Origin: Candidatus Lucifugimonas marina
Lineage (GTDB): Bacteria > Chloroflexota > Dehalococcoidia > Lucifugimonadales > Lucifugimonadaceae
Direction of reading: 5' to 3'
Length of the DNA: 64,000 nt
Assembly: GCA_029593915.1 (NCBI GenBank)
Contig: CP046147.1
Span: forward strand, 744,001-808,000
Shown: one piece after another, positions 42,741 through 52,030 of the stretch
How positions within the stretch are numbered: position 1 is the first letter of the stretch
Layout: the number at the start of each line of letters is the position of its first letter
Position numbers and translations under genes: made by a program
Notes under the pieces: generated by a model
Told to the model about the DNA's origin: nothing
The model's database searches: none
The model's input: only the letters and a program-made list of their open reading frames with translations

Positions 42741-44395
42741 TGCAGCACAGCGTTTTTGCGAGATCGGTTCAAGATCGCTGGCGGGGAATGTTCATTGCGG
42801 CAGTGACTTTGGGCGTGTTTTTCCTGTTCGGGATGGCGGTCTACAAAGATGTAGATCTTAGTTTGTATAACGATTTTCCGGTCGCCATTCAGACGATGAT
42901 GGGAATCTCTGAAGGTGCGGATGTTGGGACGCTGGCGTACGGAGCGATTTACGGCGTTTACGGTGCGTTGGTGCTTGCGGTTATGGCGCTCATGGCTGGT
43001 GCGGGGGTGATTGCCGGTGAGGAGCGGAACGGAACTCTTGGATTGCTACTAGGTAATCCGAAATCCCGTTCGCACGTGCTTGTTTCGAAAACTGCTGCGC
43101 TGATATTGCTGCTCGTTTTCGCGATTGTCGTTATGGGCGTTGCAGGTCGTATCGTGCCTGTTTTGCTTGATGTTGCCGTTGGCGAAATGGAAATCGAATC
43201 GCTGATGTTCCATCTGTTGATCAACACGATTTTCTACGGAATGTTGGCGACGGCGATCGGAGCTTGGACTGGCAATGGCGGGCTTGCTTCGGGCGTTAGC
43301 GCTGGAGTGATGATCGTTGGCCTGCTGGGATCAGGATTACTGCCGCTGGTATCGGGTGCGGAAGAATACGCCAAAATTTTTCCGTGGTACTACTTCGATG
43401 GCGGTCGACCCGTGCTGAACGGAATCAACTGGGGGCACATGGCGGTTTTAGTTAGTGCTTCGGTTGTGTTGTTTGGTTTGTCGTTAGTCGGCGTAAATCG
43501 ACGTGATCTTAGGGCGCAGTCGATTGGACTCACGATTGTGGATCGTCTGCGAACAAATCCGTTGACGCAGAAACTGTTTGAGCGGGTGGCTGGTACGGCG
43601 AAGGTTTCGCACATTTGGGTGAAAACTGCTTCGGAATACCAGGTGCTGCTCATTGCTGCGAGCTACCACATGTTCCTGATGGGCGGCATTGCGATAGCTC
43701 TGATCTACACAGCTATCGACGATAGTTTGCTTACTCTGGCTGAGCAACTTCCCGACACGCTGATGGCTCTGGCGGGCGGTGGTGATATCAGTACGCCTGA
43801 GGGTTACTACACCATCGAGAATTTTGGATTGATGGCACCGATTATCTTCCTAATGGTGACGGTGACGATTGGTTCTCGTGCACTTGCGGGTGAAGAGTCG
43901 AAACGCACCATGGGACTGCTGTTGGCGAATCCGATTTCTCGTAGGCGTGTGGTGATCGAGAAGATGGTCGCAATGGTCGCGTTGACCGGATTGCTGGGCG
44001 TTTTGACTTTCGTTGGAACGCTTATCGGATCTGGGCTCGCTGGGCTTGGTATGGATGTTGGAAATATCGCCGCTATTTCGTTGATGGCGACTTTGCTAGG
44101 GCTGACTTTTGGGTCGTTAGCTCTGGCGCTTAGTGCCGCGACGGGTCAGGTGAAGAAGGCGGTTTTCGGCACCGTTGGACCGGCATTGATCTTCTATCTG
44201 CTGGACGCGTTCTTGCCTCTGAGCGATAGGTTGGCGGGGTATGCAAAGTGGTCGGTGTTTTACTACTACTCGGGCAACGATCCGCTGGTGAATGGTTTGC
44301 ATATTGGACATGCTGCGTTGTTGGCGGGACTGTCGGCTGGATTGGTTGTTGCGGCGGTGATGTTGTTCAACCGGCGAGATTTGCGTCAGGGGTAG
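42737..44395 (+). CDS. ABC-2 type permease with duplicated halves
   Basis: 552 residues with about twelve hydrophobic segments. Two similar halves are recognisable by AGAGVIAGEERNGTLGLLLGNPKSRSHVLVSK near residue 90 and GSRALAGEESKRTMGLLLANPISRRRVVIEK near residue 380. Each contains the ABC-2 motif of a cytoplasmic loop before a membrane helix. The fused form explains why only one permease gene follows the ATPase. Overlap of 4 nt with the ATPase gene implies coupled translation. Likely an exporter for a drug, lipid or antimicrobial peptide. Confidence 0.9.
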   Translation: MMQHSVFARSVQDRWRGMFIAAVTLGVFFLFGMAVYKDVDLSLYNDFPVAIQTMMGISEGADVGTLAYGAIYGVYGALVLAVMALMAGAGVIAGEERNGTLGLLLGNPKSRSHVLVSKTAALILLLVFAIVVMGVAGRIVPVLLDVAVGEMEIESLMFHLLINTIFYGMLATAIGAWTGNGGLASGVSAGVMIVGLLGSGLLPLVSGAEEYAKIFPWYYFDGGRPVLNGINWGHMAVLVSASVVLFGLSLVGVNRRDLRAQSIGLTIVDRLRTNPLTQKLFERVAGTAKVSHIWVKTASEYQVLLIAASYHMFLMGGIAIALIYTAIDDSLLTLAEQLPDTLMALAGGGDISTPEGYYTIENFGLMAPIIFLMVTVTIGSRALAGEESKRTMGLLLANPISRRRVVIEKMVAMVALTGLLGVLTFVGTLIGSGLAGLGMDVGNIAAISLMATLLGLTFGSLALALSAATGQVKKAVFGTVGPALIFYLLDAFLPLSDRLAGYAKWSVFYYYSGNDPLVNGLHIGHAALLAGLSAGLVVAAVMLFNRRDLRQG

Positions 44396-44545
44396 TGGGG
44401 CTGCGCTTGCGGGAGTTCGTATTCCGCCAGCCGGCGAAGTTTCGAATGATCCATTCAATCAGTAACTTTTATAGGTTTTGAGTGGGTAGAATCTCGGCTT
44501 GTGCCAAATTATCTATGGCGAGCTAGTAACGGAGAGTTTTGACGG

Positions 44546-45286
44546 ATGAGCAGCGTTCAGGATTTAACTGGAAAGACGGCGGTTGTTACTGGTGGTGGTC
44601 GTGGGATTGGCAAGGCGATAGCACTCGCACTTGCCGATGCTGGGGCTGATGTTGCCGTTGTTGCTCGAACGTATACCGAGATCGGCGAGGTTGCCGAGAC
44701 TATTAGAGGTAAGGGCCGCAAGGGCATACCTGTGACAGCTGATTTGACCGACCCCGGTAACGTCGATTCCGCGATAAACGTGATCAAGTTCGAGTTTGGT
44801 CAGGTCGACATTCTGGTGAATAACGCCGGTGGGGCTACTGATCGTTCGTCGATGGAAAAATCTAGTCGTGAAGATTGGCTCGGGGCGGTTCGGCTAAATA
44901 TCGACAGCGTTTACATGATGACGCTGGGTCTGCTGCCGCTGATGGTCAAGGGCTCGAAGATCATCAACGTTGGCTCAGGAATGGGGCATGCTTCAGGCAA
45001 TGCGAACTCTTCGTATCGGGTCGGAAAAGCTGGGGCATGGATGCTTACTCAGTGCATGGCTGAGGAGTTTTGGGACAAGGGAATCGATGTTAACGAGTTG
45101 GTGCCGGGGCCGGTGCTGACCGATGCAACGAAGGACGTCATGGAAGTTGGAGGGCCGCCTCCGTTTGCTCCAAGCGAGCGAGTAAAGACTCCTGAGGAAG
45201 TTGTGCCGCTGGCGATGTGGTTAGCGCGGCAGAAGATTGGCGGCCCAACAGGCCAGAGCTTTAGCCTGGCGCGCCGGCCGCTTTAG
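44546..45286 (+). CDS. Short-chain dehydrogenase/reductase
   Basis: 246 residues. NAD(P)-binding TGGGRGIG (15-22), NNAGG (92-96), catalytic S144, Y157 and K161 (SSYRVGKAG) are all present. This is a classical SDR of normal length. The C-terminus ends quickly after GGPTGQSFSLARRPL as in related oxidoreductases of 3-oxoacyl or sugar type. It stands alone. An A/G-rich sequence (ACGGAGAG) lies just upstream of the ATG. Confidence 0.93.
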   Translation: MSSVQDLTGKTAVVTGGGRGIGKAIALALADAGADVAVVARTYTEIGEVAETIRGKGRKGIPVTADLTDPGNVDSAINVIKFEFGQVDILVNNAGGATDRSSMEKSSREDWLGAVRLNIDSVYMMTLGLLPLMVKGSKIINVGSGMGHASGNANSSYRVGKAGAWMLTQCMAEEFWDKGIDVNELVPGPVLTDATKDVMEVGGPPPFAPSERVKTPEEVVPLAMWLARQKIGGPTGQSFSLARRPL

Positions 45287-45665
45287 GGTCTGGCAGGGGC
45301 ACGTTTTCAGAGAAGTGACGCTTTTCGTCTGCTAAGCGCTTAGTGCGAGAGGACCTGGTGGGCTCTTAAAAGATCAGGCTGGTCTTCATTGGTCAGTTGT
45401 GCTAATTGCCCCGAAAGGTTCACCGAAGTTCATGAGTTGAACTCGCGTGTGGATAACCTGTGGGCGGTTGTTGATAACTTGACCCACTTTTAGTCACGTT
45501 TTGAGAGCGTTCCGGGCCTAATATCCCGCGGGGCGCTGTTACGTTCGAAGCATCGAATGTATCGGTGAATACAAATGCGCCCTGACCAGTGTTAGAGCAT
45601 TGGACAGGGCGACTTCATCGAGAATCGAAATCGACTAGGACTAAATTCTCGAAGGATTCCACATT
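45287..45665. other. Intergenic region with a strong hairpin
   Basis: No gene in the first 290 nt. At 45578-45611 CGCCCTG-A-CCAGTG-TTAGAG-CATTGG-A-CAGGGCG forms a 13-bp stem interrupted by one A-A mismatch. No T tract follows, so it is not a simple terminator. It lies 54 nt upstream of the small membrane protein gene. Confidence 0.55.
45578..45611 (+). promoter_or_regulatory. Long hairpin in the leader of the small membrane protein gene
   Basis: Thirteen paired bases with one internal A-A mismatch and a six-base loop TTAGAG. Its location between a likely promoter region and the ATG at 45666 suggests a leader element or small RNA; orientation is presumed from the gene. Confidence 0.4.
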
Positions 45666-45833
45666 ATGGCGAGCTTTCCCATAAAAATCAGCGTTGGTGT
45701 TGCCCTCGTAGCCGCATCATTGGCTTCATTTTCAATTGATTCAGTTAACGACAAGTACGGATGGCTGTATTTAGTTGCAGCGTTAGGTTTGACTGGGCTT
45801 GGAATGTATATAAGTTCTCAAAAGGAGAACTAG
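45666..45833 (+). CDS. 55-residue membrane protein
   Basis: Starts MASFPIKISVGVALVAAS and ends YISSQKEN. Two hydrophobic helices (about 7-24 and 34-49) are joined by a polar turn SIDSVNDKYGW. AAGGA lies 9-10 nt upstream of the ATG. No family is recognised. The gene stops 10 nt from the convergent NIPSNAP gene. Confidence 0.6.
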   Translation: MASFPIKISVGVALVAASLASFSIDSVNDKYGWLYLVAALGLTGLGMYISSQKEN

Positions 45834-45843
45834 ATGTTCCAAC

Positions 45844-46461
45844 TTACTTCAGGGGGCTGAAGGGGAAGGGCATGAAGAGTTGGTTGGCTTGAGTTCGTGC
45901 CGTTGGTGCGCCTTTTGGAGGCCAGATGCCCTTGGCGACTGCTTCTTTGCGGACTTCGGCTCGGTGTTCGAGCGATGAGTAGCCCCAGAGATGTGCCCAT
46001 TTGTTGAGTGTGCCGAGCTCGGTGTACCACGCACCGATGAATGGTGACATTTTGCGACGTTCGTCGATTGCCTTGCCCCAGGTATCGATTACTTCTGGAG
46101 TTTGGCCTGTGGCGTATGTGTATGTGCGGAGTTCGTAGAACGGGCCCTGGTCGCCGGTAATCGATTCATCGTTGAACGGGGCAGGGAAGTAGATGTCGGC
46201 GGCTTGTCCGTCGAGGAGATCGCCTGTTGGTGGTGGCCATCCGGTTATGCCGGTGGTTTCTTCACGAATTGCCTGTCGTGCGTCGAGGCTTTCGTATGGC
46301 CAGATGTGGAGCGCTTGGTTGAGCTGACCGAATTCGGAGTAGAGATATGCGAAGAGGTCGGAGTGGTTGAGTCGACCGGCACTGAGTGATTCGGTGAGGG
46401 TGGCTTCGTATTTTGGCAGGGTGCCGGGGAAGAGGTCGTAGGTTCGGAATTCGTAGATCAT
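45844..46461 (-). CDS. NIPSNAP-family protein, two domains
   Basis: 205 residues holding two dimeric alpha/beta-barrel repeats. The first begins MIYEFRTYDLFPGTLPKYE and the second YELRTYTYATGQTPEVIDTW. Each ends with an aromatic LHIWPYESLDAR or AHLWGYSSLEHR motif typical of NIPSNAP. Such proteins are widespread in Chloroflexota-like and marine genomes near catabolic genes, and their biochemical role is not known. The start ATG is at 46459-46461. Confidence 0.87.
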   Translation of the reverse strand: MIYEFRTYDLFPGTLPKYEATLTESLSAGRLNHSDLFAYLYSEFGQLNQALHIWPYESLDARQAIREETTGITGWPPPTGDLLDGQAADIYFPAPFNDESITGDQGPFYELRTYTYATGQTPEVIDTWGKAIDERRKMSPFIGAWYTELGTLNKWAHLWGYSSLEHRAEVRKEAVAKGIWPPKGAPTARTQANQLFMPFPFSPLK

Positions 46462-46519
46462 GGGGTTCTCTTTGTTCGTACTCGTGACTTTGTCACTCGG
46501 CTCTAGCTGCAGTCTAATT

Positions 46520-46604
46520 ATTAGGTCCGGGCGTCATCGGATGACTTGGGACCTCGCTGCAGTCTACCCTCCCTCTAACTCCCTCCCGAAGGAGGGAGGA
46601 CAGG
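46520..46604. repeat. Two-hairpin intergenic repeat, copy 5
   Basis: Best-preserved copy: GTCATCGGATGAC hairpin, link TGGGACCTCGCTGCAGTCTA, then CTCCCTCCCGAAGGAGGGAG hairpin and GACAGG. Confidence 0.7.
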
Positions 46605-46641
46605 GCTGGTGGTTGGCTGTGTTTGGATTGTGTGCCTGCGT

Positions 46642-46670
46642 GTCGTCCTTCGACGGGGCTCAGGATGACA
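46642..46670. repeat. CCTTCGACGGGGCTCAGGAT repeat
   Basis: GTCGTCCTTCGACGGGGCTC followed by AGGATGACA. Further copies are at 3008, 3154, 33582, 34985, 49806, 50551, 50598 and 52176, in both gene-end and gene-start spacers. Confidence 0.6.
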
Positions 46671-46775
46671 TTAATGGTTGTTACTGTTGGGCGATTTACC
46701 CCGATTTTCATCGAGGTGACAGGGTTGATCAGTTGGCGAGGTTGAACGATTCTCCCTTACCGCAACCCTCTCTGC

Positions 46776-46860
46776 TAAAGGTCCGGGTGTCATCGTATGA
46801 CTTGGGATCGCGCTGCACTCTACCCTCCCTCTAACTCCCTCCAGAAGGAGGGAGGACAGG
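46776..46860. repeat. Two-hairpin intergenic repeat, copy 6
   Basis: GTCATC-GTATGAC first hairpin, link TTGGGATCGCGCTGCACTCT, second hairpin CTCCCTCCAGAAGGAGGGAG. It directly follows the ilvD stop codon and is almost identical to copy 5, 170 nt away. Confidence 0.7.
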
Positions 46861-46869
46861 AGTTTAAAC

Positions 46870-48597
46870 TTAGCTGGTGGTTGCTCCTGTGGAAGCTGGG
46901 TTTACCAGCTTGATGTACTTGCTTAGTACGCCTTTGGTGTATGACGGTGGCTTTGGCTGCCATTTGCTTAGGCGGGAAGCCATTTCTTCGTCGCTGATTT
47001 TGACGTTGAGTTCGAAATCGTCGAGATTTACTTCGATCTGGTCGCCGTCTTGAACAGCTGCGATAGGTCCTCCTACCTGAGCTTCAGGCCCGATGTGACC
47101 GATCATTGATCCGTGGGAAGCTCCCGAGAATCTACCGTCGGTCATCAGCAAAACTTTTTCGCCTAGTCCCTGTCCAACAAGTGCGGCTGTCACGGAAAGC
47201 ATTTCTCGCATCCCGGGTCCGCCCTTAGGACCTTCGTATCGGATGACGATTGCGTCTCCTTCCTTGATTTCACGTTTCTGGAGGGCTTCCATAACGCCTT
47301 CTTCACCATCGAATACTTTGGCGGGTCCGCCGAAGGTTTGACCGAACTGGTGACCGGCAACTTTGAGCACGCAGCCGTCTGGAGCGAGGTTGCCGAAGAG
47401 AGTGACGAGTCCGCCGGTTTCAGAGATAGGCTCTTCCACTGAATGGAGAACCTTAGTTGGCTCCGGAACTTTCACATCAGCGAGGTTTTCGGCGATGGTC
47501 TTGCCTGTGACTGTCATACAGTCGCCGTGGAGCAGACCGGCGTCGAGAAGTCGCTTCATCACAACCGGAATTCCACCGAGTCGGTCGAGGTCGAGCATCA
47601 CGTAGTCACCACCAGGCTTCATGTTGGCGATGAGCGGTGTTCGCATCGAGATGTCATGGATATCTTTGAGAGTGAGTTTCACGCCCATTTCGGCAGCGAT
47701 TGCCGGGAGGTGGAGCGTGGTGTTAGTTGAACCACCCATTGCAACAACAACGGTAACAGCGTTTTCGAATGCTTCTCGAGTGAGAATGTCGGAAGGTCGG
47801 ATGTTCTTGCGGAGCAGGTTCATCACTGCGTGACCGGCTTCTCGAGATGAAGCAGCTTTCCGCTGGTCGACGTTTGGCTCGGAGGCAGAACCCGGCAGAG
47901 AAAGTCCGAGTGCTTCACCGATTGATGACATGGTGTTTGCGGTGAACATTCCGCCACACGAGCCCGAGCCGGGGCATGCGTGCGATTCGATTGCGTAAAG
48001 TTCGTCGGCGTCAATTTCACCGGTCTGGTACTGGCCAACAGCTTCGAATACGTTCTGGATCTGGATGTCCTGACCGTGGAGTGATCCGGGGAGGATCGAA
48101 CCACCGTAGATGAACACTGCAGGCACGTTGAGTCGGGCGATCGACATCATGGCGCCGGGTAGAGACTTGTCGCAGCCCGCAACGGCTACGAGTCCGTCGT
48201 AACGCTCAGCGAAGACGACAGTTTCGATGGAGTCGGCGATGACCTCTCGTGAAACGAGCGAGCCCCGCATACCTTCGGTTCCCATTGAAATGGCGTCGGA
48301 AACCGTGATCGTTCCAAATGTGAACGGGGTGCCTTGAGCGGCGAGAACGCCTCGTTTTACTTCTTCAACGAGCGGCTCGATACCGGAGTTACACGGGGTT
48401 ACTTCGTTGTGGGTTGAGGCGACTCCGACGAATGGATTTGCGATGTCTGCATCGCTGAGTCCCATAGCTTTCATCATCGAGCGGTGTGGTGCTCGAATCG
48501 CACCTTCAGTGGTTTCCCAGCTGCGCCATTTTCCGGGTGCTCGCTTGGAGGCGCGCTTGGAATCGAGTTTGTCTTGTGGATCGCTTGTTGTAGTCAT
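46870..48597 (-). CDS. ilvD: Dihydroxy-acid dehydratase
   Basis: 575 residues. It has [23 protein letters not shown] and [20 protein letters not shown] with the iron-sulfur and catalytic cysteines, KTIAENL and KFTDGRFSG-like [22 protein letters not shown]. Overall length fits IlvD. It dehydrates 2,3-dihydroxy-isovalerate and -methylvalerate in branched-chain amino acid synthesis. In this catabolic setting an aldonate dehydratase role of the IlvD/Edd family is also possible. It is not in an ilv operon. Confidence 0.93.
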   Translation of the reverse strand: MTTTSDPQDKLDSKRASKRAPGKWRSWETTEGAIRAPHRSMMKAMGLSDADIANPFVGVASTHNEVTPCNSGIEPLVEEVKRGVLAAQGTPFTFGTITVSDAISMGTEGMRGSLVSREVIADSIETVVFAERYDGLVAVAGCDKSLPGAMMSIARLNVPAVFIYGGSILPGSLHGQDIQIQNVFEAVGQYQTGEIDADELYAIESHACPGSGSCGGMFTANTMSSIGEALGLSLPGSASEPNVDQRKAASSREAGHAVMNLLRKNIRPSDILTREAFENAVTVVVAMGGSTNTTLHLPAIAAEMGVKLTLKDIHDISMRTPLIANMKPGGDYVMLDLDRLGGIPVVMKRLLDAGLLHGDCMTVTGKTIAENLADVKVPEPTKVLHSVEEPISETGGLVTLFGNLAPDGCVLKVAGHQFGQTFGGPAKVFDGEEGVMEALQKREIKEGDAIVIRYEGPKGGPGMREMLSVTAALVGQGLGEKVLLMTDGRFSGASHGSMIGHIGPEAQVGGPIAAVQDGDQIEVNLDDFELNVKISDEEMASRLSKWQPKPPSYTKGVLSKYIKLVNPASTGATTS

Positions 48598-48870
48598 GTT
48601 GTTATTTACTGGCTGTTTTCACTGTGCTGCGTTTTTTCGCAGAGGTGATTATCGAACTTGAATCACTGTGTTTTGCGACCCGTAATGGTACACGTGGCTC
48701 GAAGGTTTTTCTGTGGGGGTTATTTGTGATGCGGGTAGTGGTGTAGGGTGTCGATTGCGGGAGCTGGGGATAGTCTGAGATTCGCGATGGTTGGCGGTGG
48801 GCGATTGACCCCGATTTTCATCGGGGTGACAGATTAAGAATTGTTTTTAAGTGTTCACGGGGTGCATTGA
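48598..48870. other. Divergent intergenic region
   Basis: About 270 nt with one TGACCCCGAT palindrome (48806-48831) just before the SMP-30 gene. Nothing else recognised. Confidence 0.5.
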
Positions 48871-49791
48871 ATGGTTTCGAACTCGATTGAACCTGTTGCA
48901 GATGATTTGTTTTTTCCTGAGGGACCGAGATGGCGAGCTGAGGAGCAGAAGCTTTATTTCAGCGATGTGATGGCCAGCAAGGTTTCCAGAGTTGATGACG
49001 AGGGTGCTGTCGAGACTGTATTCGAACCGGGTGAGTTTCCGAGCGGGCTTGGATTCCTAGACGACGGCGATCTTTTGGTTGTGGCGACCGAGAGTCGGGC
49101 GATTGTTCGTTTGTCGGCTGATCAGGTTGTGGTGGGTAGTGCAAAGCGTTCGGATTCCACTCACCATGCCGATATTTCGACCCCGTTTGACACTGGTAAC
49201 AACGACATGGTTGTGGCCCCGAACGGGAACGCTTACGCCGGAGCCTACTTGCCCGGGCTGAGTGAGGAAGTGCCGCCGGGGCCTGCGAATCCACCGCAGT
49301 TCGGCAATTTGGTGCTGGCTCGAGCTGATGGCTCGTCACAGGTTGTCGCAGATCGAGTTTGCTTTCCGAATGGCGGTGCGATTACGCCGGATGGCAAGAC
49401 TTTGATAATTGCTGAGACTTTCGCATTTACGCTGACGGCGTGGGACATCGAAGACGATGGGACGTTGTCGAACAGGCGACCGTTTGCGAACTTGGCGGCT
49501 CCGACCGATGGGATTTCGCTGGATGCTGAGGGCTGTGTTTGGGTTGCGTGTCCATACTTCTCGTATGGCGATTCAGGCGGTTGGGTTCGCGTTGCCGATG
49601 GCGGTGAGATCAAGCAAGTGATCGCTCTGGAAGACGCGGATAAAAGTGCTTATGCCTGCATGTTGGGTGGTGCGGATGGTCGCACTTTGTGGCTATGTGA
49701 GTCGACCATTTTGGGTCGAGAGCGTTTTCAGGGTGATGGTCGAATCAGGCGAGTGACGGTCGATGTGCCGATGGCTGAGGCGCAGTTTTAG
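48871..49791 (+). CDS. SMP-30/gluconolactonase family protein
   Basis: 306 residues of six-bladed propeller type. The first metal ligand Glu lies in DLFFPEGPRWR. GNNDMVVAPNGNAYAG holds the conserved Asn/Asp pair, CFPNGGAITPDGKTLIIAET the next Asn, and PTDGISLDAEGCVWVACP the Asp ligand. It hydrolyses sugar or other lactones. No signal peptide is seen. It complements the 28136 lactonase, giving the genome at least two lactonase folds. Confidence 0.9.
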   Translation: MVSNSIEPVADDLFFPEGPRWRAEEQKLYFSDVMASKVSRVDDEGAVETVFEPGEFPSGLGFLDDGDLLVVATESRAIVRLSADQVVVGSAKRSDSTHHADISTPFDTGNNDMVVAPNGNAYAGAYLPGLSEEVPPGPANPPQFGNLVLARADGSSQVVADRVCFPNGGAITPDGKTLIIAETFAFTLTAWDIEDDGTLSNRRPFANLAAPTDGISLDAEGCVWVACPYFSYGDSGGWVRVADGGEIKQVIALEDADKSAYACMLGGADGRTLWLCESTILGRERFQGDGRIRRVTVDVPMAEAQF

Positions 49792-49862
49792 GAGCATCAG
49801 GCGAGTGACCTTCGACGGGGGCTCAGGATGACATGTGTGGGTCGTGGCTGGGTTGCGGCGAG

Positions 49863-50522
49863 CTAACCCGGGACGATGCGGAACGAACTTAGGTGTTGGG
49901 CGTCGAGTTTGGTGGCGTCGAGGCGGATCATCAATGGAACCATGTGGTCGAGGGCGACGGCTTCTTCGAGAGTTCCGCAGTCGACCGGTTTGAATCCAAT
50001 ACCTCGGATTAGCTCCGCCACCACTTCCATAGCCTCTTCGTCATCGCCTGCGTAGTGCACTTCACGAGGCTCACCGGTTGAATCGATCGGGTTTTCGAAA
50101 GTTGCTGCGAAGTTGGTCTTGAAGGCGGCGACTACACGTGCGCCTTCACCGATTATCGAAGCCGTGACCTGAGCGCCTGAATCGCCGTTGTTCGGCTGGG
50201 CCGCAAAGGGGTTGGTTATATCGATAACGATTTTGTTGCGCAGCGAGTCGGCGAATTTTCGTGCGGTGGCCGCTACTTCTTTATAAGGCAGGGTGATGAT
50301 GACTATTTCACCGGCATCGATGGCTGCCTGATAGCCCCAGATTCGTGATTCTGTTCCGACTGCTTCATGGAAGTCGTTCTTAGTTTCGGGTCGGCGGGAA
50401 CCGAATCCAACGAAGTGCCCGGCTGCCATGAACGATTTGCCGAGGGCGAGCGCCATGTTGCCTGTGCCGAGAATGGCGATACGGGGTTTTCGGGTTTTGG
50501 TGAACGGGATGGGGTTGGTCAT
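49863..50522 (-). CDS. NADPH/F420-dependent oxidoreductase-like protein (Rossmann fold)
   Basis: About 219 residues starting at MTNPIPFTKTRKPRIAI; an upstream ATG at 50546 adds eight. The first strand-turn-helix IAILGTGNMALALGKSFMAAGHFVGFGSR is a dinucleotide site with the SR phosphate pocket for NADP. ITLPYKEVAATA and VIDITNPFA are typical of the F420-dependent NADP reductase/prephenate-type fold. VAAFKTNFAATF follows, as in the NPFA-type reductase family. The second substrate is unknown. Confidence 0.8.
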   Translation of the reverse strand: MTNPIPFTKTRKPRIAILGTGNMALALGKSFMAAGHFVGFGSRRPETKNDFHEAVGTESRIWGYQAAIDAGEIVIITLPYKEVAATARKFADSLRNKIVIDITNPFAAQPNNGDSGAQVTASIIGEGARVVAAFKTNFAATFENPIDSTGEPREVHYAGDDEEAMEVVAELIRGIGFKPVDCGTLEEAVALDHMVPLMIRLDATKLDAQHLSSFRIVPG

Positions 50523-50819
50523 GTGTGGTGCGTTGCTTAGTGGCACTCCGTGGCCCTTCGACGGGGTTCAGGATGCTGTGTGTGAGTAGTTGGCTTGCCT
50601 GTCATCCTTCGAGAGCCTCAGGATGATACATGTAGGGGATACCGGTTAGTCGAGGTGGGTGAGTATCTGGCGTATTTTTGGTAGAGGACGGATGGTATGG
50701 ATTTTGCTTGCGGATGTATACCGTTTTGGCGGTTGTGGGAGTAATCTTCGTTCTCGCAGCGTTTGTCTGCACCGCCATGATTTTGAAAATGTCCTTCTGG
50801 ACCGTGAGATTGATCGTAA

Positions 50820-51920
50820 ATGACTGACTACCTTCCATTGCCAGGCACTCCCGTTGAGGAGCTTGATACTCCGTGCATCGTTGTCGATCTTGATGCTGCT
50901 GAGTCGAATATCGCTAAATTGCAGGCTGCCGCCAACGAGATGGGAGTCGATGTTCGACCTCACTCGAAGACCAACAAGAGTCCTTACTGGGTTCGCAAGC
51001 AGCTGGCTGCCGGGGCTATCGGTGTTTGCTGTGCGAAGGTTGGCGAGGCTGAAGTGATGGTCGAGGCTGGTGTGCCGGAAGTGATGATTCCGAACCAGGT
51101 GATTGGCAAACGCAAAATCGCTCGTCTGATTGCGCTAGCTCGTTCGGCAAGCATGATCGTAGCGGTTGAAGATTCTGGCAACGTCGATGACCTTTCAGAG
51201 GCTTCGAGTGCAGCTGGAACCGAGCTAGGTGTGATTGTCGAGATCAACGTCGGTATGGATCGATGTGGAGTTGACGGCGACGGTGCTGTGGATCTCGCAA
51301 AGCAGATCGATGCTGCGCCGGGTCTTCGCTTCGATGGCTTGATGGGCTACGAAGGTCACACGGTTGCGGAGCGGGACTACGAGACTCGCAAGATCAAGGC
51401 CGAGAAGGCGATGGCGATTCTTACAGGAGCTGCTGATCAGATTCGTGCCGAAGGTATCGAAGTGAAACTGGTTTCGGCCGCGGGAACAGGCACTTACAAC
51501 ATCACTGGTCAGGTTGATGGTGTGACTGAGTTGCAGTGTGGTTCGTACATTTTCATGGACGGTGACTACCTCGAAGTGTTCAACGATTTCGAGCCTGCGC
51601 TTTCGGTTATGGCGACCGTTATTTCACGTCAGCAGGAAGATGTTGCGGTTGCGGACTTTGGTCTGAAGTCAATTTCAGTAGACCGCGGTATCGCCGAGGT
51701 TATTTCTCCTGCGAATGCCGAGATTATGGCTCACTCGGAAGAGCACACCAAGATCGCTCTGAAGGACGCTGGGTCTAAGGCCTTGAAGGTTGGCGACAAG
51801 GTGAGCGTTCGACCTAAGCACGGTGATACGACTATCAACTTGCACGAGTATTACTTCGGTGTACGGAATGGCAAGCTTGAGCAGGCGATCCCGATTCCAG
51901 GCCGCGGCAAGTTCAGGTAA
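50820..51920 (+). CDS. D-threonine aldolase-like PLP enzyme
   Basis: 366 residues of the alanine racemase fold III/DSD1 type. ELDTPCIVVDLDAAESNI and VRPHSKTNKSPYW (lysine as PLP Schiff base) form the barrel start. LDGLMGYEGH-type and VSAAGTGTYN phosphate motifs follow. The C-terminal metal site reads PKHGDTTINLHE. The H-x-D pair is that of D-threonine aldolase, whereas D-serine dehydratase has H-x-C. It would cleave D-3-hydroxyamino acids to glycine and an aldehyde. No good ribosome site precedes the ATG. Confidence 0.85.
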   Translation: MTDYLPLPGTPVEELDTPCIVVDLDAAESNIAKLQAAANEMGVDVRPHSKTNKSPYWVRKQLAAGAIGVCCAKVGEAEVMVEAGVPEVMIPNQVIGKRKIARLIALARSASMIVAVEDSGNVDDLSEASSAAGTELGVIVEINVGMDRCGVDGDGAVDLAKQIDAAPGLRFDGLMGYEGHTVAERDYETRKIKAEKAMAILTGAADQIRAEGIEVKLVSAAGTGTYNITGQVDGVTELQCGSYIFMDGDYLEVFNDFEPALSVMATVISRQQEDVAVADFGLKSISVDRGIAEVISPANAEIMAHSEEHTKIALKDAGSKALKVGDKVSVRPKHGDTTINLHEYYFGVRNGKLEQAIPIPGRGKFR

Positions 51921-52030
51921 GGCGTTTGGTCGCGGTCGTCGTCGGACGACTCGGCTCCTGGCTGCAAACTCCCCCTACTTCGACTAGCTCAGCATGTACC
52001 TAACTCCCCCGTGACGGGGGAGGACTTGGA
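51921..52030. repeat. Two-hairpin intergenic repeat, copy 7
   Basis: First hairpin GTCGTCGGACGAC, link CTGGCTGCAAACT, about 25 extra nt, second hairpin CTCCCCCGTGACGGGGGAG. It directly follows the aldolase-like gene. A TCCTGAATTC palindrome (52058-52084) and a CCTTCGACGGGG repeat (52176-52204) come next. Confidence 0.65.
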
